Source of the DNA: Dehalococcoidia bacterium
GTDB taxonomy: Bacteria; Chloroflexota; Dehalococcoidia; SHYD01
NCBI GenBank assembly: GCA_009692945.1
Contig: SHYD01000011.1
Location: forward strand, 1-47,305
DNA: 47,305 bases
Direction of reading: 5' to 3'
Both the position numbers and the translations under genes were made by a program. Under the pieces are notes generated by a model. The model searched no databases and was not told the origin of the DNA. It saw only the letters and a program-made list of their open reading frames with translations. Positions within the stretch are counted from its first letter, which is position 1. Each line of letters starts with the position of its first letter. Shown here piece after piece: positions 37,242-45,351 of this stretch.

Positions 37242-39836
37242 ATCCCGCGCCAGTTCCCGGAGTTCGTAGAGCTTGGTGAGCGCCTGGATCGGTGTGAGCG
37301 AATCCGGGTCCAGGTCCGCCAGCGCCTGCCTCAGGGGACTGGGATCGGGTATCAGGCTCAACTGAGCGGAAGCGTCCCGGCGGCGGCGGATTTTCGCTTC
37401 TGATACGTTCACCGGTTTGTGTTCCAGACCCTCCAACACCTCCTCGGCCCGCCGCACCACGCCTTCGGGAAGCCCCGCCAGCTTGGCGACATGGATGCCG
37501 TAGCTGCGGTCAGCGCCGCCAGGGAGGACCCGGTGCAGGAACACGATCCCTTCCTCCGTCTCGGCGACGGCTGATGTCAGATTGACCACCCTTGGCAGGC
37601 GCCGCTCCAGCGCGGTCAGCTCGTGGTAGTGGGTCGCGAACAGTGTCTTGGCGGCGGCGGCGGGTTGGTTGTGGAGGTACTCCACCACCGCCTGGGCGAT
37701 GGACATGCCGTCGAAGGTACTGGTCCCCCGTCCGATCTCGTCCAGGATGATCAACGAGCGCGGGGTTGCGTGGTTCAGGATGTTCGCCGTCTCCACCATT
37801 TCGACCATGAAGGTGGATTGCCCGGTGGCCAGATCGTCCTGAGCGCCCACCCGGCTGAAGATGCGGTCTACCAAGCCGACGGTGGCGCTGGTGGCGGGCA
37901 CGAAGGAGCCGATCTGGGCCATCAGCACGATGACCGCCACCTGCCGGAGGTAGGTGGACTTCCCCGACATGTTGGGTCCGGTGATGACGGCGATCTGCTG
38001 GCCGGCGTTCGATAGGCGGGTATTGTTACCCACGAATGAGTCGTCGGAAAGAAAACGCTCGACCACGGGGTGCCTGCCGCCCGCGATCCCAATGACATCG
38101 CTCTCGTCTATCTCCGGACGGACGTAACCGTACCGGGACGCCGCCTCGGCCAGCCCGGCGAAGCAGTCGACTTCGGCGATGGCCGCGGCGGCCCGGGCGA
38201 TGCTGTCGCGATGGCCCGCCAACTGGGCGCAGACCTGCCGGAACAGCTCCCGCTCGAGTTCCAGCAGACGGTCCTGCGCCGTCAGGATGGTGGTCTCCAA
38301 GGTCTTGAGTTCGGGGGTGTAGAAACGTTCGGCCCCCACCAAAGTCTGCTTCCGGAGATAGCCGTCCGGGATGAGCCGTTGGTGGACGTTGCTGACTTCG
38401 AGGTAGTATCCGAAAACCCGGTTGTAGCCGACCTTGAGCGACCTGATGCCCGTCCGTTCCCGCTCGACCCGTTCCAAGCTGACAATGGCCTGCTGTGCCC
38501 GCTGGACCCGCTGCCGGAGTTCGTCCAACTCGTCGGAGAACCCGTCGCGGAAGACCTGGCCGTCATCGACCGCGGCCGGCGGGTCAGCGACGATGGCGGC
38601 GGCGATCAGGCCCTGGGCTTCGGAACAGAGCGGCATCTCGGCGGCGATGGGGCGGAGCCCCTCATGAGCGGCCCGCTCGATCCCTTCCCGCAGCGCTGGG
38701 AGCACGTCCAGGCCGCGGGCCAGTGACGCCAGGTCCCGAGGCGAACAGTAGAACCCGGCCACGCGGTTGATCAGCCGTTCCATGTCGGGCACCCGCTGGA
38801 GCAGGCGGCGGACCTCGTCTCGCACGAGCGGCTGGGTGTGGAAACCAGCGACCCCATCGAGCCGTCGTTGCAACGGCGCCAGCGCGACCAGTGGGCGCTC
38901 CAACCAACGGCGCAGCATCCGGCCCCCCATGGGCGTTTCGGTGAGGTCCAGGACCGACAGCAGCGATCCCTCTCTGGCGCTTTCGCGGCTCCGTTGGAAC
39001 AACTCCAGATTCCGCCTGGTCTGAGGGTCGAGGTACATCCACGCATCGGTGGTGTAGGTGAAGAGACGCGTCACCACTGCAAGCGCGGCGGCTTGGTTGG
39101 CCTCCAGGTACCGCAGCACGGCTGCAGCGGCGGCCACCGCCAGGGGCAGGTGGTCGCAGCCGAATCCCTCCAGGCTACCCACCTTGAAGTGGCCCATCAC
39201 GGTCTCCCTAGCCCGCTCACCGTCGAACCACGCGGCATCCACCGCGGTGGCGACTCCCGGCAGTGCCGGAGAATCGCTCCCCTCCATCACCAGCACTTCC
39301 GAGGGGCCAAGCCGGTCGATCTCAGCCAAGGCGGCGTCCTCATCGAGTTGGGTGACGCCGAATTCGCTGGTGGTGATGTCGATGTAGGCAACACCGGCCT
39401 TACCCGCCAGGGGACCCCGGCCGGCAGGCGCCGGGCAGAATGCCACCAGATAGTTGTTCCGCTTGCTCTCCAGCAGTTGCGGTTCGACCACCGTCCCCGG
39501 GGAGACCACCCGCACCACCTCCCGCGCCACGATCCCTTTGGTGGTCGCCGGGTCACCCATCTGCTCGCAGATCGCCACCCGGTGGCCGAGGGCGACCAGT
39601 TTGGCCAAATAGCCATCCAGAGTGTGGTGGGGCACGCCCGCCATCGGGATGCGTCCCAGCTTCCCCATGGGGCGTGAGGTCAGCACAATGTCGAGTTCCT
39701 TGGAGAGGACGCGGGCGTCGTCGTCGAAGGTCTCGTAGAAGTCGCCCAGCCGGAAGAATAGGATGGCGCCGGGATAGCGCGCCTTCAGATCGAGGTACTG
39801 GCGGCGGATGGGCGTAATCCCGGCGTCCTTAGGCAT
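37236..39836 (-). CDS. mutS: DNA mismatch repair protein MutS
   Basis: MutS recognises mismatches and starts repair. The 866-aa product has the mismatch-binding Phe33-x-Glu35 (GDFYE), the connector and lever domains, the Walker A TGPNMSGKSTYL, Walker B ILDEIGRGTSTFDG and the C-terminal helix-turn-helix region, so it is full-length MutS1. The ATG at 39836 is the true start; the frame upstream of it runs through a type A mobile repeat that begins 45 bp before the ATG. MutL is not in the window. Confidence 0.97.
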   Translation of the reverse strand: MPKDAGITPIRRQYLDLKARYPGAILFFRLGDFYETFDDDARVLSKELDIVLTSRPMGKLGRIPMAGVPHHTLDGYLAKLVALGHRVAICEQMGDPATTKGIVAREVVRVVSPGTVVEPQLLESKRNNYLVAFCPAPAGRGPLAGKAGVAYIDITTSEFGVTQLDEDAALAEIDRLGPSEVLVMEGSDSPALPGVATAVDAAWFDGERARETVMGHFKVGSLEGFGCDHLPLAVAAAAAVLRYLEANQAAALAVVTRLFTYTTDAWMYLDPQTRRNLELFQRSRESAREGSLLSVLDLTETPMGGRMLRRWLERPLVALAPLQRRLDGVAGFHTQPLVRDEVRRLLQRVPDMERLINRVAGFYCSPRDLASLARGLDVLPALREGIERAAHEGLRPIAAEMPLCSEAQGLIAAAIVADPPAAVDDGQVFRDGFSDELDELRQRVQRAQQAIVSLERVERERTGIRSLKVGYNRVFGYYLEVSNVHQRLIPDGYLRKQTLVGAERFYTPELKTLETTILTAQDRLLELERELFRQVCAQLAGHRDSIARAAAAIAEVDCFAGLAEAASRYGYVRPEIDESDVIGIAGGRHPVVERFLSDDSFVGNNTRLSNAGQQIAVITGPNMSGKSTYLRQVAVIVLMAQIGSFVPATSATVGLVDRIFSRVGAQDDLATGQSTFMVEMVETANILNHATPRSLIILDEIGRGTSTFDGMSIAQAVVEYLHNQPAAAAKTLFATHYHELTALERRLPRVVNLTSAVAETEEGIVFLHRVLPGGADRSYGIHVAKLAGLPEGVVRRAEEVLEGLEHKPVNVSEAKIRRRRDASAQLSLIPDPSPLRQALADLDPDSLTPIQALTKLYELRELARDS

Positions 39837-39881
39837 TGGCGCTGCCCTCGTCCCGTCGTTCGTGGACTCTGCTCCGGAATG

Positions 39882-40050
39882 GTATCTATTCAGTGTCAGG
39901 GGTTCGGGGGCTATGAGCCACTCCCTCCACCCCAGGAAAAAGGAGGTGAATTCTATGTGGGGGGCACCCCCATACTCCCCCGGTAGAGGGCTGCCGCCAT
40001 CGTGCACTCCCACTCCTGAGCCCGGCCGCCCCTCAACAGTGAATTCTTAC
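39882..40050 (-). mobile_element. MITE type A, copy 4, with perfect 8-bp target duplication
   Basis: A 169-bp element whose ends are GTATCTATTCAGTGTCAGG and, inverted, GTAAGAATTCACTGTTGAGG. CCGGAATG occurs directly on both sides (39874-39881 and 40051-40058). This exact duplication shows insertion by transposition. Both core hairpins are present with one mismatch each. It lies between nuoG (stop 40101) and mutS (start 39836). Removing it and one duplication leaves an 87-nt gap. The ends and 8-bp duplication are like those of IS66-family elements. Confidence 0.92.
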
Positions 40051-40100
40051 CCGGAATGGGGGCCAGCGCAGCCCCCAGTGCGATCCGGATGCCGTGGCGG

Positions 40101-42764
40101 TCAGCGGGTGGGGCGCACCACAGCGGGGCTCAGCCGCAGGCCAGCCGCCGCGTCGAGGAGTTCGGCGAGCGGGCCGCTCAACAGCACCGACGGATCGGCG
40201 AGCACGGGAATACGGAGGAACAGCACACCGGAAGGACCGCTGTCGTCCAGGGCCAGCTTCGCCTTGAAGCTGCCTGTGGGCGTCTCGACGGTCACCGGCT
40301 CGCCATCAGCGAGGTCGAACCGAAGCGCATCATCGGGCCGCAACGTGAGCAACTCTTCATCCCAGGCCCGGGTCGAAGCGTCCTCGCGGGCAGCCAGCAC
40401 CTCCCGATGGTAGGGAACCCGCGCCAACCCGGCGGCCAACAGCAGGGGGAACGAAGCATCGTCAGGCCGCAGGTCATCCGGTGCCGCCACCGGCAGGAAC
40501 CGGACTCTGGGGGATCCAAACCCCTCGGCAAACAGCGTTGCCGTTCCGGGATGGTGCCCTTCCGGGCACGGCCACTGGATGCCGCGCTCCTCCAGCCGCT
40601 CGTAAGACAGGCCTCCATACGACGGTACCGAACGGGTGATTTCGTCGAATATCGACCCGGCGTCGAAAAATTCGCATTCCTTAGAATCCATCGCGCTAGC
40701 GATCGCGGCAAAACCGGCCCACAGGGGCCTCGACTCGCCCACCGGGGGAATGATGGCCCTCGACCGCTGCACGCGCCGCTCTGAATTGGTGCGGGTCCCG
40801 TCCTGCTCGGCGAAGCTGGACAGCGGCAGCACCACATCGGCCTCGGCCGCGGTGGCGGTCAGGAACGAATCGAACACCACAACGAATTCGGCCGCCCGCA
40901 CTGCCGCAGCCCAGCCGGTCCGGTCCAGTTCCGTGGCCAAGGGGTCGCTTCCGGCGATCAGGAGCGCCCGCCCGGCCGGAACACCGCCGTGTCCCCGGTA
41001 GCCCAGGTCCTCTGCACCCTGCTGGTTGCTGGAATCGCGCAATGGGAATAGTCCGGCACCTGCGGCGCCGAGGCTTCCGGTTGCCAGGGCGAGGTTCACC
41101 AATGCCGCTACGGCGCCGGTGGCGCCGGTGTGCTGGGTAATGCCGGCATCGTACACAAACGCTGCTCCGCCCGCCGTGGCCAGCGTCCGGGCGGCCCGCC
41201 GGATGTCCTCGGCCGCCACCCCGGTGATGGCAGCCGATCGCTCTGGATCGAAGCCGGCGACGGCCGCCTGCACTGCATCGTAGCCCTCGCAGTTCGCCTC
41301 GATGAGCTCGGCGTTCACCAGCGATTCCGTCACCATGACGTTGAGCAGCCCCGCCAGCAGCGCTGTTTCGGTGCCGGGGCGGTACTGGAGCCAGGTCTCG
41401 GCCCACTTGGTCATCTCGTTGGCACGGGGGCTTGCAACGATCAGGCGCCCCCCGTTCATGCGCGCGGCCCGCCGGATCTGCCAGCCGGCCACGGCGTTGG
41501 TCGAGACGATGTCCGACCCCATCATAAATATCCGCTTGGCGGCGGCGAGGTCCTCAAGCGACCCAGTCCCGGCGCCCACCCCCAGGGCAGCTTCGAGCGG
41601 AGCGACCAGGGCGCGATCACCCTCGATCCCCGTGACTGAGATGTTCTCCGATTCCATGACCGTCCGGACGAACTTCTGAACGGCGTAGCTCTCTTCGTTG
41701 GTGAGCTGGGGAGAGATGGCGGCGCCCAAACCACCATTGCGGTAGCCGGCGAACCGGGATGCCACCAGTGCTGCCGCCTCGTCCCACGAGGCGGGTTGGA
41801 GCCGCCCGTCCCGGCGGACCAGCGGCTGGGTGAGCCTGCGGGCGTCGTGGACGTAGCCGAGTCCGTTGCGCCCGCGGCTGCAGGTGACCATTGGCACGCC
41901 TTCGACCGCCTTCACGCCACCCACCCGCAGAATACGCTCCTGTTGGAGTTCCACCACCAATTGGCAGCCATCGCCGCAGAAGGGGCAGGTGGTGGTCACG
42001 GTGCGTTGAGCGGGGCCCTGCCACTTGCTGGGCTTGTCCAGAATGCAGGCGACCGGGCAAACGTCGACGCAGGCGCCGCAGCCGTCGCACCCCACCGCCT
42101 GCAGCGGCAGGCCGAAGGAGGTGTCGATGCGGGAGTCCGGGCCCTTGTAGGTCAGCTCGTAGCAGCTCAGGCCGCGGACCTCGTCGCAGGCGCGCACGCA
42201 GCGGGCGCAGAGGATGCATTCGTTGAAATCGAGTTCGATGAAGGGGTTGGAGCGCCCGACGGCCCGCTCTTGGTGGTCCGGACCATACCAAGAGTGGCGC
42301 TCCTGGTAGTACCGCATGGGGTACTTGTGCATCTCCAGTTCTTCGGAGGTGCTCTGGAACTCGCACCGCTTGTTCTTGGCGCAGGTGAGGCACCGGTAGG
42401 TCACCACCGCATCGCGCAGGCAGATGCCGTCGATCCCGCAGTGCTCTTGGCGGTGGCAGGAGAGGCAGCGGTCGGGGTGGTCGGCCAGGATCAGGCTCAT
42501 TACCCCCCGCTGCATGTCCAGCACTTCCGGGGTCTTGGTCCACACCACCTGCCCATCGGCGGTGGGTGTGGTGCAGGAGGTGGGGAGCCCGCGTGCGCCG
42601 TCGATCTGCACCACGCACAACCGGCAGCCCGCAAAGACCGAGAGCCCCTCGTGGAAGCAGAGGTGAGGGATGCGGACCCCGGCGCGCTCGGCCGCCAGCA
42701 CCAGCGGAATTCCTCTCTCCACCTGGTATTGTTCGCCGTCGATCGTAATGGTGACCGTTTCCAC
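40101..42764 (-). CDS. nuoG: NADH-quinone oxidoreductase subunit G-like protein
   Basis: An 887-aa iron-sulfur protein carrying electrons from NuoF. N-terminal [2Fe-2S] ligands are Cys36, 47, 50 and 64; a His-Cys3 cluster is His96, Cys100, 103, 109; two [4Fe-4S] sets are 183/186/189/193 and 226/229/232/236; a further set, 260/263/267/295, opens the molybdopterin-type domain. An additional CX2CX5C (125/128/134) follows the His-Cys3 set. The molybdopterin domain has no Cys or Sec at the metal-ligand position, unlike formate dehydrogenases, which supports NuoG. The GTG at 42764 has GGGAGG 8 nt upstream. A formate-dehydrogenase-like subunit lacking activity is the alternative. Confidence 0.82.
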   Translation of the reverse strand: METVTITIDGEQYQVERGIPLVLAAERAGVRIPHLCFHEGLSVFAGCRLCVVQIDGARGLPTSCTTPTADGQVVWTKTPEVLDMQRGVMSLILADHPDRCLSCHRQEHCGIDGICLRDAVVTYRCLTCAKNKRCEFQSTSEELEMHKYPMRYYQERHSWYGPDHQERAVGRSNPFIELDFNECILCARCVRACDEVRGLSCYELTYKGPDSRIDTSFGLPLQAVGCDGCGACVDVCPVACILDKPSKWQGPAQRTVTTTCPFCGDGCQLVVELQQERILRVGGVKAVEGVPMVTCSRGRNGLGYVHDARRLTQPLVRRDGRLQPASWDEAAALVASRFAGYRNGGLGAAISPQLTNEESYAVQKFVRTVMESENISVTGIEGDRALVAPLEAALGVGAGTGSLEDLAAAKRIFMMGSDIVSTNAVAGWQIRRAARMNGGRLIVASPRANEMTKWAETWLQYRPGTETALLAGLLNVMVTESLVNAELIEANCEGYDAVQAAVAGFDPERSAAITGVAAEDIRRAARTLATAGGAAFVYDAGITQHTGATGAVAALVNLALATGSLGAAGAGLFPLRDSSNQQGAEDLGYRGHGGVPAGRALLIAGSDPLATELDRTGWAAAVRAAEFVVVFDSFLTATAAEADVVLPLSSFAEQDGTRTNSERRVQRSRAIIPPVGESRPLWAGFAAIASAMDSKECEFFDAGSIFDEITRSVPSYGGLSYERLEERGIQWPCPEGHHPGTATLFAEGFGSPRVRFLPVAAPDDLRPDDASFPLLLAAGLARVPYHREVLAAREDASTRAWDEELLTLRPDDALRFDLADGEPVTVETPTGSFKAKLALDDSGPSGVLFLRIPVLADPSVLLSGPLAELLDAAAGLRLSPAVVRPTR

Positions 42765-42782
42765 CAGCGCTGCCTCCCGGTT

Positions 42783-42947
42783 GTATCTATTCAGTGTCAG
42801 GGGGTCGGGGATATGAGCAACTCCCCCACCCCAGGAAAAAAGAGGAGATTCTATGTGGGGGGGTACCCCCACTCCCCCGGCAGAGGGCTGCCGCCCTCGT
42901 GCACTCCCACTTTTGAGCCCGGCCGCCCCTCAACAGTGAACTCCTAC
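42783..42947 (-). mobile_element. MITE type A, copy 5, with perfect 8-bp target duplication
   Basis: A 165-bp element between nuoF and nuoG. The ends are GTATCTATTCAGTGTCAGG and, inverted, GTAGGAGTTCACTGTTGAGG. TCCCGGTT lies on both sides (42775-42782 and 42948-42955). On the coding strand this duplication is AACCGGGA, which forms part of the nuoG ribosome binding site, so insertion rebuilt that site. The hairpin CGGCAG-CCCT-CTGCCG, its overlapping alternative GAGGGC-GGCA-GCCCTC, and a GTGGGGG/CCCCCAC stem are all perfect. Confidence 0.92.
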
Positions 42948-42966
42948 TCCCGGTTAGATTGGACGA

Positions 42967-44859
42967 CTACGAGTATCGAACTTCGCGCTGGGCCGGAGCA
43001 AAAACGGCCTTGGACCGGACCGAAACCGCTCCGGGGACAACAACAAGGCAAAGCCCGCAGCGAACGCACTTCTCGTCGAGGATGTACGCAGCTTCGCTTC
43101 GGACCTCGATCGCTCGAACCGGGCAGGCGGCAACCAGCGCCTCGGCCGCTGCGCCCGTCGCTACGGCCGGGTCGACGACGTACTCGGTCATGGCGCGGCA
43201 TGCGCCCGAAGGGCACCGGTGCTCGAAGACATGAGCATCGAACTCGGTCTTAAACCACTTATAGGCGGCGTTGAAGGGCTTGGGGGTGAACTGACCGTGG
43301 ACGCAATTGGCGTTTTGCATCACCCCTTCCAGGTGCTGGAGGATCTGGAGGTCGACCGCCGCGGCGGTCCCCCTGGTCATGCGGCCGAGGATGTCGACCA
43401 TCCGCATCGAGCCGATGCGGCAGGTGGTGCAGCGGCCGCAACTCTCGTCCTGGTCGAACGTAGTGAGCCAGTGGCAGATGTCCACGATGCAGTCGCGCTC
43501 GTCGAGAAAGATCAGGCCGCCGCTGCCCATGATGGTCCCCTCGGCATTGAAGTTCGCCGGATCCATGGCGGTGTCCAACCAATCGGCGGGAACAACACCC
43601 CCCAGCGGTCCGCCCTGCTGGACACCCTTGAGGGTGTGGCCTTCCGGAATCCCCCCGGCGCACACCTCGAGCAGCGTCCGCATCGGCGTGCCGATATCGA
43701 CTTCCACGATGCAGACGCGGTTGATGCGCCCGCTTAGGCTGAAGAGCTTGGTGCCCTTGTTGCGCTCGGTGCCCACGCTGGAGAACCACTCCACCCCGTT
43801 GCGGAGAATACCCGGAGCGTAGGCATAGGTCTCGACGTTATTGACGTTGGTGGGTTTGAAGAACACGCCCGACTGCGCCGGGAAGGGCGGCTTGATGCGC
43901 GGCATTCCCCGGTAGTCCTGGATGGAGGCGATGAGCCCCGTCTCCTCACCACACACGTAGGCGCCGGCGCCCCGCACCACCTGGATGTCGAAGTTGAAAT
44001 CGCTGCCCAGGACATGCTGTCCCAGGAGACCGGCCTGCCGCGCCTGGTCAATCGCCTTCCGCGCCCGTTCGACGGCCAGGGGATACTCATCGCGAATATA
44101 GATGAACCCCATCTCGGCCCCGGCGGTGTACCCGCCGATGGCCATCCCCTCGATGACCTGATGGGGATCGCTCTCAAGCAGGATCCGGTTGACGAAGGCG
44201 CCCGGATCTCCCTCATCCGCATTGCACACCATGTACTTCGGCGTTGCCCGTGCGGTCCTCAAGAAGTCCCACTTGCGTCCTGCCGGAAAGTTCGCGCCAC
44301 CCCGTCCTGTCAGATTGGCGTCCATCAACTCCTTGACGATGTCCTCAGGTGTCATCGAGGTCAGCGCCCGGTCAAGCCCGGCGTAGCCATCCTTTAACAG
44401 GTATTCATCGACGCTTTCGGGATCGATAACGCCACAGCGGGCCAGCAGGTTGCGGCGCTGGACCTGGAAGAAGGGCTGCTGGGAGAAGGGGACGATCCCA
44501 TCGAATCCGGCGGCGCCCTCCACGCCCAGCGCCTGGCCGGCTCGCCGGTCACCCCGCACCACAACATCCCGGATAAGCTGCGCAACCTGGGAAGCATCGA
44601 CCTGGCCGTAGGTCACCGGCGCCTCGCCGGGGCGGGTGATCACCACCAGCGGCTCGGCCCAACACATCCCGTTGCAGCCGGTGATGCTGACGTTCGCGCC
44701 GATCGACTCCGTCGCCACCACCTGACGCGCTGCGTCGAGCGTCTGCACCGCCCCGGCCAGCATGCTGCACGAACCGATCCCGACCTGAATCAGCGCCCGC
44801 CCCGCCGCCGCCGTTCTGCGGCCTTCCACCTCTTCCAGCAAGCGCAGGAAGGACTCCAT
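42967..44859 (-). CDS. nuoF: NADH-quinone oxidoreductase subunit F-like protein, long form
   Basis: A 630-aa diaphorase that binds NADH and FMN. An N-terminal thioredoxin-like region carries Cys31, 62 and 66. The central domain has the FMN/NADH sites (GRGGANFPAGRKWDF; NADEGDPGAFVNR; GAGAYVCGEET) and the [4Fe-4S] ligands ESCGRCTTCRIG plus a Cys about 40 residues later. The C-terminal ferredoxin-like tail is degenerate: only Cys579 remains of the first cluster, and the second has Cys598, 601, 604 but Val608 where the fourth Cys belongs. Its ATG overlaps the nuoE stop. Long NuoF forms also occur in hydrogenase and formate dehydrogenase complexes. Confidence 0.87.
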   Translation of the reverse strand: MESFLRLLEEVEGRRTAAAGRALIQVGIGSCSMLAGAVQTLDAARQVVATESIGANVSITGCNGMCWAEPLVVITRPGEAPVTYGQVDASQVAQLIRDVVVRGDRRAGQALGVEGAAGFDGIVPFSQQPFFQVQRRNLLARCGVIDPESVDEYLLKDGYAGLDRALTSMTPEDIVKELMDANLTGRGGANFPAGRKWDFLRTARATPKYMVCNADEGDPGAFVNRILLESDPHQVIEGMAIGGYTAGAEMGFIYIRDEYPLAVERARKAIDQARQAGLLGQHVLGSDFNFDIQVVRGAGAYVCGEETGLIASIQDYRGMPRIKPPFPAQSGVFFKPTNVNNVETYAYAPGILRNGVEWFSSVGTERNKGTKLFSLSGRINRVCIVEVDIGTPMRTLLEVCAGGIPEGHTLKGVQQGGPLGGVVPADWLDTAMDPANFNAEGTIMGSGGLIFLDERDCIVDICHWLTTFDQDESCGRCTTCRIGSMRMVDILGRMTRGTAAAVDLQILQHLEGVMQNANCVHGQFTPKPFNAAYKWFKTEFDAHVFEHRCPSGACRAMTEYVVDPAVATGAAAEALVAACPVRAIEVRSEAAYILDEKCVRCGLCLVVVPGAVSVRSKAVFAPAQREVRYS

Positions 44860-45344
44860 CAGCGCCCTCCCCGGGCGACCACCGCCGACACCTCATCGGC
44901 GAGGGCGGCCGCGCCGCCCACCGTCACCTCACGGCGGGCCTCCCCGTTCACATAGACCAGCGGGGCATACTGGCAGTGGCCGGCGCACTGGATAACGTGG
45001 ATGCCACAGGAATTATCGTCATTGTGCCCGGACGCCGGGAGCCCAAGCCGCCGTTGCAGAATGTCCTTGACCGTCTCGGCGCCCCGGATGTGGCAGGTGG
45101 GCCCAAGACACATCCCAACGAGCACACGAGGCGGCGGAGCGGTCCGGAACTCGGTGTAAAAAGTGAGGCTCCCGTAGACCGTGGAGGGATGCAGGTTGAG
45201 CAGCTTGGCGATGGGTTCCATGGCCGCTTGGGGAACGTAGCCATACGCCTCCTGGACCCGGTGGAACACCTCCAACAGCACACCCTTGCGGCCCTGGTAA
45301 GGGCGCAGGATCGCCTCAATCGGCTCAAGATGATCCGAAGTCAA
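44859..45344 (-). CDS. nuoE: NADH-quinone oxidoreductase subunit E
   Basis: A 161-aa thioredoxin-fold [2Fe-2S] subunit that pairs with NuoF. The cluster ligands are C-x4-C in GMCLGPTCHIRG and C-x3-C in IQCAGHCQYAPLV, as in the family. The N-terminal helical part contains VQEAYGYVPQAAM. The start is a TTG at 45344 with GAGGT five bases upstream; no ATG fits. Its stop overlaps the nuoF ATG, and it begins 7 nt after ugd. Confidence 0.94.
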   Translation of the reverse strand: MTSDHLEPIEAILRPYQGRKGVLLEVFHRVQEAYGYVPQAAMEPIAKLLNLHPSTVYGSLTFYTEFRTAPPPRVLVGMCLGPTCHIRGAETVKDILQRRLGLPASGHNDDNSCGIHVIQCAGHCQYAPLVYVNGEARREVTVGGAAALADEVSAVVARGGR

Positions 45345-45351
45345 ACGGACC

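Noticed and set aside
40101..42764. An active formate dehydrogenase alpha subunit
   Set aside because: The molybdopterin domain has no Cys or in-frame TGA/Sec at the metal-ligand position, and the gene is joined to nuoE and nuoF. NuoG is the safer call.
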